NCBI GenBank assembly: GCA_019096065.1
Contig: JAGUCH010000002.1
Location: forward strand, 9,498,501 to 9,562,500
Length of the DNA: 64,000 nucleotides
Origin: Paracyclopina nana
Taxonomy: Eukaryota > Arthropoda > Copepoda > Cyclopoida > Cyclopettidae
Direction: 5' to 3'
The notes beneath the pieces are model-generated. The model was not told the origin of the DNA, searched no databases, and was given only the letters and a program-made list of their open reading frames with translations. Within the stretch, counting starts at the first letter, position 1. Each line of letters opens with the position of its first letter. Shown piece by piece: positions 43,580 through 54,000 of the stretch. Position numbers and translations under genes: made by a program.

Positions 43580-44082
43580 TCTTTTTTGCTGCTATTTTTC
43601 CTATGGTGGTCAACTTCTACGGCCCTTTTTCTGGTTCCGTGTGCCAAAAGTCTGTGCATACAAATTTTGGCTACGGCCACAACAGACGTACGGGCTCGTG
43701 TCGTAGCAACCGAATTGTAGTATGTCACGAAAAAAAGCTAGAAAACTAAGCAACGCGGTCCATATATGAATAAACGTAGAGGTGGCTGGCAATTTGAATT
43801 CAACCTTAGCACGCTATTCAAGCCTTCCTTAGAACGTTATGGTATCGCCTTAAATTCATCCATTTCATGCATGAGTGGTTTCAATTCGTTCATGCATACG
43901 GCTTCAAGGCAAGAAAGCATTTCCTTGGCTGCGCTACCGTTGACGATAATTTGTGCCAAGAAAGGTTGCGCGAGTCACTCAACAAATATTCCGACAAATT
44001 GTTTGCTTGTGTTATGATTTGAAATTGCGTGTGCTGGTGGCTACTTTTCAGCGTTCACCGAAAGAAGGTTGACGTTTCGAAA
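43580..44082. promoter_or_regulatory. Shared promoter interval, 42.2-kb gene and NTMT1
   Basis: A 503-base gap between two divergent start codons. No clear TATA box. No other gene seen. Confidence 0.35.
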
Positions 44083-44979
44083 ATGAGTGAAGCTACGGGG
44101 CCTGAATTGGTGGAAGTACAGCAAAAGCTAGAGGGAACAGATGTTGATTATTACAACAATGCAGCCAAGTATTGGGAAACTGTTGACGGAACTGTTGATG
44201 GGATGTTGGGAGGTTTTGGTAAGGTGTCAGTCATTGACATCGATGGCTCTAACAAATTCTTGAAAGGATTATTTAAGGTAAGTCTCTTGCGCCTGAAGCT
44301 CTTATCCTTGTTTGTATTTTCTAATTTTTAAGCTAGAAGGTGGCCCAAGCAACCAGACTGCTATAGATTGCGGCGCAGGTAAGAATATTTTGCTGTCGAA
44401 CTAAATTGAAAACTAGTGTTTTTCTGTAAGGAATCGGAAGAATAACCAAGCATCTTCTCACCAAACACTTTGAAAAAGTTGATCTTGTGGAGCAGAACAA
44501 AATCTTCCTCGAGAAAGCAAGGACTGAGCTAACATCAACAAAAAATGTTGGCCGCTTGTACTGTTGCGGATTACAAAATTTCCAACCTGAAGCCCAAAAG
44601 TATGACGTGATCTGGTGTCAATGGGTTCTCGGCCACCTCACAGACCAACATCTTTGTGAATTCTTTCAACGATGCCTGTAAGAGTTTTTTTTAAAGAGAT
44701 CAATCGCTTTCTTACGGTTTTTTTATTAGGAGCGGACTCAAACCTAATGGCCTCATTGTTGTTAAGGAAAACTTGACATCAAGTGGAACTGTTGAACTCG
44801 ACGAAGAGGATAGCTCAGTGACAAGGCCAGAGCCTTTGCTGAAAGAAATATTCAGCAAGGCTGGTATGGCCATTATTCGGGAACTTGAGCAAAAGAAAAT
44901 GCCTAACGGACTTTACCCAGTAAAGATGTTTGCTTTAAGAAAAGCATCATTATTGCATGAAGAAAAAGCTGTGAAATAA
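44083..44979 (+). CDS. NTMT1: N-terminal Xaa-Pro-Lys N-methyltransferase (NTMT1)
   Basis: Exons 44083-44277, 44333-44378, 44431-44677 and 44730-44979 encode 245 residues. The family signature is clear: YYNNAAKYWETVDGTVDGML near the N-terminus, IDIDGSNKFL, the SAM-binding loop DCGAGIGRITKHLL, then DVIWCQWVLGHLTD and GLIVVKEN. NTMT1 uses S-adenosylmethionine to methylate the alpha-amino group of proteins that expose Xaa-Pro-Lys after methionine removal, such as RCC1 and the kinetochore protein CENP-A. It acts in the nucleus and cytosol. Length is close to the human enzyme (223). The third exon's acceptor (CTGTAAG) is weak but keeps the signature intact. The stop codon TAA lies inside AATAAA at 44975-44980. 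Confidence 0.95.
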
Positions 44980-45160
44980 ATGTATGACAACAATTTTCCA
45001 ATATCCGTTTACATATTTAGTTTAAATTACAATTACAATTTTGAGAACTTAGGGATTTTGTACATATTCAAAACTGATCAATCCTAATACTGAAGAACTG
45101 ACAGCGTTTGATTATTAATAGAGAATTGCGAGAAAAGTTGAGATAGAAATAACCAACTTT

Positions 45161-46660
45161 TTATTGCCTCCTCTTCTTCTTCGACTTGGTTTTCTTCGCT
45201 TTTTTCAGGGGGACATCTTCAGTTTCGTCCTCAGAATTATTTTCAACCGCTTTTTTTGGCCTTCCCCTACCCTTGGGTGTTGACTTGGCTTTGGCAGCAT
45301 TCGGTTTTGCTTTGGGTGTTCTTGCTTTCTTGGGGGGAGGTGCAGTACTTCTGGACGCTGGTGCTCCTCGCTTCTTCTTTTTTGGAATCACTTCCACATC
45401 GCTATCATAATCGCTAGAAGCTACGTCTTCTTCAGACTCAGATTCTTCATCCTCAGACTCTTCATCTGACGTCACTTCTTTGTACGTCATTCTTTTCTTG
45501 GGCTCATAGTCGGCTTCCTTGTAATCTCCTCGCCATAAATCCTTTGGAGATGGAATGTAGGGATATGAGAGTTGGAAGGACCCAGAGAACCCTCTTCCGG
45601 TAACTCTAAACACCCATCCCATTTTTTCGGCCCTCTCAAGAGCTTTCATCAGCACGTTAGGCTTGTCGGCCACTCCATATTCAGTGTGATATTCAGAGAG
45701 GTAGTGTCGCAACGAAGCCACAGAGGCAGTTTTGGGCTCGTTGCTCGCAATGATGGCATCTTCGATGGGATCCTCATAAGCAGTACCCGTTTTCTTGGCA
45801 CCATCAACGAGCTGAAAGGTGCCACAAGCACCTTTGCCTGTAATCTGATCCAGTTGCCCTTTTGCCACCATATTTTCCACGGCTTTCTTGAAGTTCCCTT
45901 CAGTGGATAAGTTTGGGAAATGCTTGCCAATGTACTTCTTAATCAATCCATAGGAGGCTTCTTTGGGTTCGCAAACCCAAGTGAAAATATGAGGAAAGAG
46001 CTCCTCAAGGGGACCTTCCTTGGTGACAGTAACTGTCTTGGAACGACTTTTCGAAACCTTTTTCTCAACGGATGCCTTTTTGTCACCTTTGGCATCAGGA
46101 ACGACTTTGTAAGAGCTCTTGATTTGCTTGACTTTGCCTTGAGTGACTGCCCTGCGAAGCGCACTTTTGAACACCATTTTAGGCCAGGCTGGATGGTGCT
46201 TCAAAACATGCTTCTTAATGGCAATGTAAGAAGCAAGGCCTTTCGCGTCGGCATTTTCCTCAATGGCATTTACAATGGTGTTAATTCCACTTGAGCCTGT
46301 GGGGCCTCGAGATGCTGCTTTCACAGCATCTGGCACAGCGGCCCAGAAGGGAATGAGCTTTTTCACTTTTTTCTTCTTCTTCTCAGCATCGTCTTCTTCC
46401 TTGTCCGCATCCTCATTATCTCCATCCTTTTTCTCTACTTCATCGCCTTCATTTTCCTTCTTCTCCTCGCTCTTGTTACCTTTTTTCTTGGACTTGGAAG
46501 GTCTTCCCTTGGTCTTAGCAGCTTTACCTTTAGCTCTGCCACCTCCCTTTTTCTTGCCTTGTTTCAGCGGCTTTTCCTCATCTACAGCTGGCGAAGTGTC
46601 GTCGGTGTGCTCCGCATCTTCAACGCCATTCGAAACGGGGTTGTCATCCTCCACAGACAT
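45161..46660 (-). CDS. HP1BP3-like chromatin protein with three linker-histone domains
   Basis: A single intron-free frame of 499 residues. The N-terminus is highly charged with lysine and glutamate runs. Three H1/H5-type winged-helix domains follow at about 97-190 (PTGSSGINTIVNAIEEN), 215-290 (ASYGLIKKYIGKHFP) and 293-375 (TASVASLRHYLSEYH); the second and third end in the G(K/R)GxxGxFQL wing. The C-terminal 120 residues are acidic then strongly basic (PKKKKRG, SKKKRRQ), like a linker-histone tail. Three such domains in one protein is the layout of vertebrate HP1BP3, a heterochromatin-associated linker-histone relative. The stop codon lies inside AATAAA. The gene is divergent from GORAB. Confidence 0.88.
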   Translation of the reverse strand: MSVEDDNPVSNGVEDAEHTDDTSPAVDEEKPLKQGKKKGGGRAKGKAAKTKGRPSKSKKKGNKSEEKKENEGDEVEKKDGDNEDADKEEDDAEKKKKKVKKLIPFWAAVPDAVKAASRGPTGSSGINTIVNAIEENADAKGLASYIAIKKHVLKHHPAWPKMVFKSALRRAVTQGKVKQIKSSYKVVPDAKGDKKASVEKKVSKSRSKTVTVTKEGPLEELFPHIFTWVCEPKEASYGLIKKYIGKHFPNLSTEGNFKKAVENMVAKGQLDQITGKGACGTFQLVDGAKKTGTAYEDPIEDAIIASNEPKTASVASLRHYLSEYHTEYGVADKPNVLMKALERAEKMGWVFRVTGRGFSGSFQLSYPYIPSPKDLWRGDYKEADYEPKKRMTYKEVTSDEESEDEESESEEDVASSDYDSDVEVIPKKKKRGAPASRSTAPPPKKARTPKAKPNAAKAKSTPKGRGRPKKAVENNSEDETEDVPLKKAKKTKSKKKRRQ

Positions 46661-46944
46661 TTTGACGCAAAATGCAATTTGTAGCTAAAAAGCAATGTAA
46701 AGCAAGCAAAGCGGCATTCGTAGTTTCTGATTGGCTTTTTCGTTAAATCGCCACAAAATGTTGACAACCGCCAAATTGATAAAAAGTAGTGCAAAAATAA
46801 AAGTCCGGTTAGTAACGCTTTTTTCTCAGCCAATCGGATTGGTTGCTTTGATTCACGAATTTCTACAACAAAATTTGATTTGGTACTGCTCAAGCTTCTG
46901 CTTATTTTTGCCACCTCATCAAAATGTCAAGTTAATTTATTATC
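46661..46944. promoter_or_regulatory. Bidirectional promoter interval, HP1BP3-like and GORAB
   Basis: Only 284 bases separate the two start codons, so the genes likely share a promoter. CCAATCGG (46829-46836) and ATTGG-type motifs could be CCAAT boxes. Confidence 0.4.
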
Positions 46945-47875
46945 ATGAGTGCCTTTAAAGGCTTCAGCGTTGACCAAATACAAATAGGAGAGGAGGATGA
47001 CCACGCTTCTGCATCTCCGGATTTAGGTACCTAGATATTTCAGATTTGACATTAGTGAAAGTGTCAATTACAATTTAGGTCCCAAAAGAAATATTACGAA
47101 GAAGCCAGCAAAGAAAGTCTCTCATGCCAAATCAGTGGTTGAACCTAAGAAGCAACATGAAATTCCACCTGAAGCTTTATTGAGTAGTCCGACTGTAACA
47201 AGTACCACTTCATCTCCAGAAAAGAAAATCTGCTTTGAGGAAGCCAACAACCCTGACCTACTTAAAGAGATTACTCAAGATGTTGATGCAGATTCAACTC
47301 AATCCCCGAGTCTTCTGTCAAAAATGGAAATCCTACAACACCGTCAAAAGGTATTAGAGGATGAAAATAAGAAGAAAAGGCAGCTACTGTCGAATGCAAT
47401 TGCAGCTAGGTAACTGCAAATTGAATCAATGGTTCGTGGTTACTCTATGTTCATAATTCAAGGCGTCAAAGGACTACCGAACAGGCCAAAAAGTTGCAGC
47501 TTGTTCAAGCTGAGCTGCTTAAGATGGATGTCCGAGTGGCGGATGATATCAAGCTACTTAGGAAGACAATTGAGGATGCAAGTATTGAATACATGGAAGC
47601 TCAGTATGTGGTATTTCAAAACGTGCCTACTCAACTAAGCACTCACACAGATATTTTTCAGAAAAAGGTACACAAAGGCTGAAAAAGAGTTCGTCGACGC
47701 AAAGATACTGCTGCACAATAAAGAAGAAAGGAAAGAGCTACTTACCGAACACCTCTCTGCAATCATTGAAGATTGTGAAGTTAGAAAAGCCCAAAAGCTC
47801 TCTGATCTTATGAAGCAACTTGAAATCGAAGACAACTGTGATAGCAGCTTTATTGAAACTAATGGTGCAAAATGA
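46945..47875 (+). CDS. GORAB: RAB6-interacting golgin (GORAB)
   Basis: Exons 46945-47026, 47079-47409, 47463-47603 and 47662-47875 encode 255 residues. After a short N-terminus (MSAFKGFSVDQ) and a lysine- and serine-rich linker, residues 115-245 form the GORAB coiled coil: KKKRQLLSNAIAARRQRT, LLRKTIEDASIEYMEAQKRY, ERKELLTEHLSAIIEDCEVR and KAQKLSDLMKQLE. These match the human protein almost helix by helix. GORAB sits on the trans-Golgi, binds Rab6 and ARF5, and stabilises COPI at the Golgi; in flies it also duplicates centrioles. The human protein (369 residues) has a longer C-terminus that is absent here. Intron phases 1, 2, 2 are consistent throughout. Confidence 0.93.
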
Positions 47876-48021
47876 CCGGGAAATGTAATATGAATATTTT
47901 TGTGATTGCTTTTACCTTACGATATGTGAGCTGCAATATATGGATTTGAATTTTTACAATAACTTTATAGATGAGTCCATTGGTGAATGACTGCCTCAAG
48001 CTTAGGCTTATCCGAGTCTAG

Positions 48022-51000
48022 TCATGATAATGACCTGGCTTTCATGAACGGCCTGGGCATAACCTTCCATCCTTTCTCATTTCCATGGAAAATGGCCACT
48101 ATCATTCCGCAATAAGTGGGTGCTTTCCTCGACAAAATGTCACCTCCGAAAGCAGCTCTATCGAGCAGACCCTGCAGCAGTCCGAAAACAGACATTGCAC
48201 AGGGGAATGTTTCAAGTGCGAGGGAGAGAGCTCGCTCTAGCAAAACCGTTCTTGAGCCTGAACGAATCCACTGCTCGATGGTCTCGTCGAAGATGAGGGC
48301 TTTCCTTGATGTGGGTAATTCGAGCGCTCCTGGTTCAGGAAGATAAAGGGGATTTTCCTCAAGGGTCTTATGGCAGGGGGACAGATTGGCTGAGGCCAGG
48401 AAAAATACTCGGTATTCGGTGCGTTCAAAGAACTCGAACATTTCGTGACCAACTTTGACACACTGGCCAGTGAGGTCTGCCAAGTCTCCATCCCAATGCT
48501 TCTTTTCATACATGGGGGTTGTCACGATCACAACATCATACGGGCAAATTCGACGCCGTGTACCGGTCGTTCCCCTTTGCTCAGATAAGAAAAAAAGGGG
48601 CACGACTTCGCTCCATGCCAAGGGTGCTGCTCGATGGCCAAATGGAGCAATGAGGGTTGAGCTGATGCGTTTTTTCTGTGGACAACAAAAAACAGATAAT
48701 CTTATTCTGGGTTATAAGGTGGCTGCTAATGAATGGGCGTGGCTCCTATAAAAATTAATGGGATAAGAGCGGCCACTGATGACTCAGATAATTCAATCAC
48801 ACCGGTCCACCCTTCGCCATAATAGGACTTGGAGCTGAATTTCAGCCATGAATGCTCTTAGGAATCATTAATCAGCAAAAATCTGCTTGGTCCACAAAAT
48901 GCTACAAAATCCAGTTTGTAGCTGCAAAAGAAGGAACTTGAACTTGTGAGCGTAGGTCAACATTTTGGATAGGAAAAATCCTCCATCTCTTTGTAACAAT
49001 AAACATAAAGCTTCAATGCAGATGCCAGATTCCACTAGCATGAGAGTCGCATCGTTCTGTTGAGGTACAGTAACATCAGAGGCTCGACAAATAACTTTTT
49101 TCTAATAATTTGCTTGATTAAAGTGTGAAAGTGATCATTAACGTCCATTCCTTTCATGTATCAAACTTATCTCTGGTGGCATTTTAGGAAGGGAACTTAT
49201 GGCATTTGAAACATTTTAGCGGAGCAAGAGAGGTATAGAGAAAAAAGCTCTTCAAAAATTCAGTTCTGTCAAACTATTTAACTCTCAATAACCTTACTTG
49301 ATGTTCCATTAGCTCACTTGATTTCAAATGAAATTTTTTGATTTTGAATAACTGCTGCTAAGCTTATGGTTAAGCTAAAGAACTCAGTATTTAATTTTTC
49401 CTTAACAATATTAAATAATTGAATTATCAAGCAAAGAATTAGAAGTGGGTTTTGATTTTTCCCGCTTCCTAGGTTTTCTAGAGAATAACGATATCTTTCC
49501 GATTTGCTTAAAAGGTTATGTGAAGTAACCAGCGCAAAATTGCGGATTTTTTTGTCCGCTCTCCATGTTAATAAAGAAAAATTAAAAAATTGATGGAAAA
49601 TATGCTTTCTGGAAATTATGTTGCCCATGCTACAGTTCTCATACTGGCAAGAAAAGCAAGCCCATTTGTCATCTTTTTTTCAAGATAGCTCCAACGAAAT
49701 TAGGAATAATAGTTCCCTACCGCCTCAACAAAAGTTAGACCCCAAGAAAAATCCCTGAGAGAACCTTGCACATTTTTCATTTCCTCGCTGCGCTCGGATG
49801 AAGAATAGTTTGCTCGGTTCTCAAATTCTCCCCGGCCGATCAGGGATTTTTCGCGGTGTCTAACTTTTGCTGAGCTGTGGTAGGCTCCAAGACGAAATTT
49901 CAAAAGAATTCTGTGGATTTCACTTCCAAAAATTTCCATAATCTACCATAAATTAGCAAAATGTGCCTAAATTGCATACTTTTTGATAAAAACAGAACTT
50001 ATCTGGGAGCTCTGTTTTAAAATAGGGAAAGATTTGCCCGCTCGCTTCCATCACAGACGTCACATGAGCTTACGCGCTATGAAGTAAGAACTACTAGCGC
50101 CACCGCAGCTAAGACGAACAGATTTGGTGATTTTAGCATGCAAAACTTGCGTCAAGAACTCACTTACAAGACCCCCCCTGCAACAAACTATAATAGTAAT
50201 TGCTGGAATACACCAAATACAAAGTGAATGAAATTCGCCAATTCGAACACATTATAGCCACTAGCTAGACAGCCTTGGAAATGTCAGAGAGCCCTGCTTA
50301 AGACAAGTATTTTACCAACAGAAGCTAGCCGGCCTCGGAAATGTCAGAGATCCCTGTTATAACAAGTACTTGACCAAGACAAGCTAGAGGGCCTCAGAAA
50401 CGTCAGGGGTCACTACTAATGACAAGTACTTGATTAAGACAAACTAGACAGCCTTAAAAACAAAAGGGATGACTGCTTTTACAGTACTTGATCAATACAA
50501 GCTAGAGGGCATTGGAAATTACAGGGATCACTTAAGACAAGCACTTGGCCAAGACAGGCTATGCGGGCTCAGAAATGACAATGTCACTGCCTAAGAGAAT
50601 TACTTGGCCATGAAAATCTAGGCCTTGAACCAAATGACCTAGAAAGGTAAGCCACCTGAACCATTATCAAAACAAGTATCCATCAAATGCAACTCATTCA
50701 TCACAAAGTAAGCATCATCATGACTAATGCAGATCTAATATTGAATGGTATTTTTTATCTTAAAACTAAAAAAACTAGCAACCTTTCACTTTTAATAGGA
50801 TAAGGCCTCTAATCCTCAGATTGGCTTCAAGTTCCACATATCTTGACTTGGCAACATGGATATCGACGCTTTGCTCTTGGGTAAGCACTACTACAGTTTC
50901 TCAGTCCAATCTGTGTAAAGGAACATACTAACCAACTTAGCTTTGCTCCTAAGTGTCTAAAAAAATTTTTGCACTTTTTATTGCATACTTGGCTGTACCA

Positions 51001-54000
51001 TGTGAGAGTGGGGGGAGGGGGAACTTTTTTTGTCCGAAAATCAAGTTGTAAAATGACCGACACATCTAGTTGCAAAATGGGGCTCCATCATTTTGTCCGA
51101 CACTTTACATCATGTTGTAAAATGTCCGACACATTTGGTATAGTTGTAAAATGACTGACACAATTCTAGCGACGGGTGCATTTTTTGCCCGACACATTTG
51201 GTATAGTTGCAAAATGACCGACACATGTTTGGCGACGGGAGCATTTTTTGATCGACATATTTGGTATAGTTGCAAAATGACCGACACATTATTTTGTGAT
51301 GTGTGCCTTTCTGACAGACAAAGTTGCAAGTCTAGAATGGCCTTAAAAAATCTTGAATTCTTAAAATTAAAGGAAAAAATGAAGCTATCATTATGTTTAT
51401 GGGGTGTCTTTTTTTCAAAAGACAAGAGTAAAAATTTTTATCTAATTGCCCAAGATGATCTATAGTAATAAGGTGAGTTCTTGTCGCTGCTTTACTATAG
51501 CACACAGTCTGACTGAGCTGTGGTAGGCTTCAAGACAAAATTTCAATAGAATTCTGTGGATTTCACTTCCAAAAATTTCCATAACCAGCCTTAAATTATC
51601 AAAAAGTGCCCAAATTGCATACTTTTTTAAAAAAGACAGAACTTATCTAGGAGCTCTGTTGAAGACGCGTGAGATTAGCCTGCTTGCCTCCATGACTGAC
51701 ACGTCACTTGAGCTCACGCGCTATGTAGTAAGAACTACTAGCGCCACCTAGGCTAAGACAAACAGATTTGGTGATTTTAGCATGCAAAACTTGCGTCAAG
51801 AACTCACTTACGAGACCCCCCTGTAATTGCCATTGTTGATAGGATAGACTTTTTCCAAATTAAAAAAGCTTAAGATTAGTGCAAAAGTCGGACATTTTAC
51901 ATCTGGGTCGTGTCGGACATTTTGCAACTTGACAAAACCTGTCGGACATTTAACATACTATTTGTCGGACATTCTACAACTATGACAAATCTGTCGGGCA
52001 CAAAACGGAGTGGATGTCGGACATTTTACTACTAGGCGTGTCGGACATTTTACAACTCGATTTTTGGACAAAAAAAGTTCCCCCGCAAAATGTCCGACAT
52101 CTATTTTGCCCGACAGATTTGTCATGGTTGTAGAATGTCCGACAAATAGAATGTTAAATGTCTGACAGGATTGGTCGAGTTGCAAAATGTCCAACACGAC
52201 CCAGATGTAAAATGTCCGACAGATTTTGTCAAGTTGTAAAATGTCCCACACGACACAGTTGTAAAATGTTAGACACAACCAAGTGAAAATGTGACTTACT
52301 TTGGTATTAGAATTGCATTTCTTAAACTTTCTTGAAATAATCAACAACCCTATTGGGACTTCTTAAAAAATACCAAAAAATATTGTGGGGCAAATTTTAA
52401 CAAGTCTGAACTTGTTGGACTTTTCCAGCTTTTTTCAGTCATTTTGCATCTATACCAAATGTGTCAGGCAAAAAACGCACCCGTCACCAAACTGTGTCGG
52501 TCATTATACAACTACACCAAATGTGTCGGACAAAAAATGCATCCGTCATCAAAAACGCGTCGATCATTTTGCGACTATACCAAATGTGTCAGGCAAAAAA
52601 TGTAACTGTCGCCACAAATGTGTCGGTCATTTTATAATAACTATACCAAATGTGTCGGACATTTTACAACCTGATAAAATGTGTCGGACAAAATGATGGA
52701 GCCCTTCTAGGGATTTGACGAATTTTCTCATGCGCGCAAAAACAGCTTTTTGACCCACCATCCATTTTTAGTTTTTGGGATTGCAGTTTTGCTTTTCATA
52801 GCTGTACACTGTGTAGTTTTGTGCATCATAATTTTGCTTTTCGTATTTTTGCTGATTCGCTACTGAACAGTACATTCGCCTATAGGTGTGCACTGACATG
52901 TTTCAGATGATAAAAAAATGTTTGTCCGTGACTTCACTTCCGCTTGTCGGTTTTATATGTGTTACTGTAAAGGCATTAAAAAAAAATAAAAAAGATGTTT
53001 TTTGAATCGCTCTAATGCCCTGTTCATTCACAATAACTATTTCAGTCTTAACTAAAGCAGTCTTACAAAAAAAAATTCGCTATTCTATAGCGACAAAAAT
53101 TGTCTTAAGTCAGTGTAAGACCAGTTGTTAGTGTACGAATCGGGTAAGCTCATTGGTCTATTTAAGCGCATGCTAGCTAGGGCTGACTAAATCGATTTTT
53201 GATTTGCTTATGTTCAAGGGCTTACTTCCAACCTTCTTTTGGTTTAGTCTGTCCTAATGTATCGTTGAATCTTACAGCAAGTCAATCCTGCCAGCTAGGG
53301 CCTACTAAAACATTCTACCAGGTCTATCATTTCAGTGGATTCTTTCTAAAGTTGCATTTGTTTAGTCAATTGCTAGAGGGATCGCTAAAAGAACACCAGT
53401 CCTTGCAAGCTACAACAGCTAATAGAAATTAGTGGAGTTGCGACAGCTTTTTTCAAAAGGTAGGGCAAGAAAGTTACTAAAAAATAGAGTAGATGAACGG
53501 GCATACGAGCTCCATTTGCAGACATATAATGAATTTTCTTTTTTGTAATGACAGTTCTAAACTTTGGCTTTCATCCAGAGTTGAAAAATCAAAAATCCAT
53601 CCACTGCCCTCAAAGTAAGGTCCGAAAAAGTGAATTTTTGGCCATTTTTAAACTAGTTTGTTTACATTTTTCAATTTTTTGATTTCTGGCCATACCCACA
53701 CTTCCAGCTAGGCCACCATTCATTTTTGCCTTAATCTAAACAGCCTTTTGCTCACCGCACCACCACTTGATCACCCTAGAGTGGTCCAGTGGTCATGAAA
53801 CTTAATTTCCAACTTCTGACACCATAACAAGGGGTTAGGGCCAAAAAACTGATTTTCGAATCCAAAAGCTTGTGTCAGGATTGCTTGTGGCTCACATTCC
53901 GAAGCTGATTAAAAGCAAAGCTGTCTTACTTCTCATTTTTATCGACCTCAAGTTTGCGGCCTCAGATCTCAGCCAAATTTGGTACATAGTCGTAGATAGC

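Larger units (their letters stand above)
51080..52703. mobile_element. Large element with long inverted arms and nested insertions
   Basis: GGGCTCCATCATTTTGTCCG at 51080 recurs inverted at 52684-52703, and the arms stay similar for about 250 bases (51080-51330 and 52440-52703). The arms are built of 50-60 bp units of TTGCAAAATGACCGACACA and CATTTGGTATAGTTG. Inside lie a second repeat family copy (51455-51825, ends TGAGTTCTTG and CAAGAACTCA) and a second long hairpin (51889-52015 with 52087-52225). No transposase frame is present. Confidence 0.7.

Noticed and set aside
51030..52700. Repetitive cysteine-rich peptides suggested by frames in the unit array
   Set aside because: They come from the repeated noncoding unit and occur in both orientations; no start context or conserved length.
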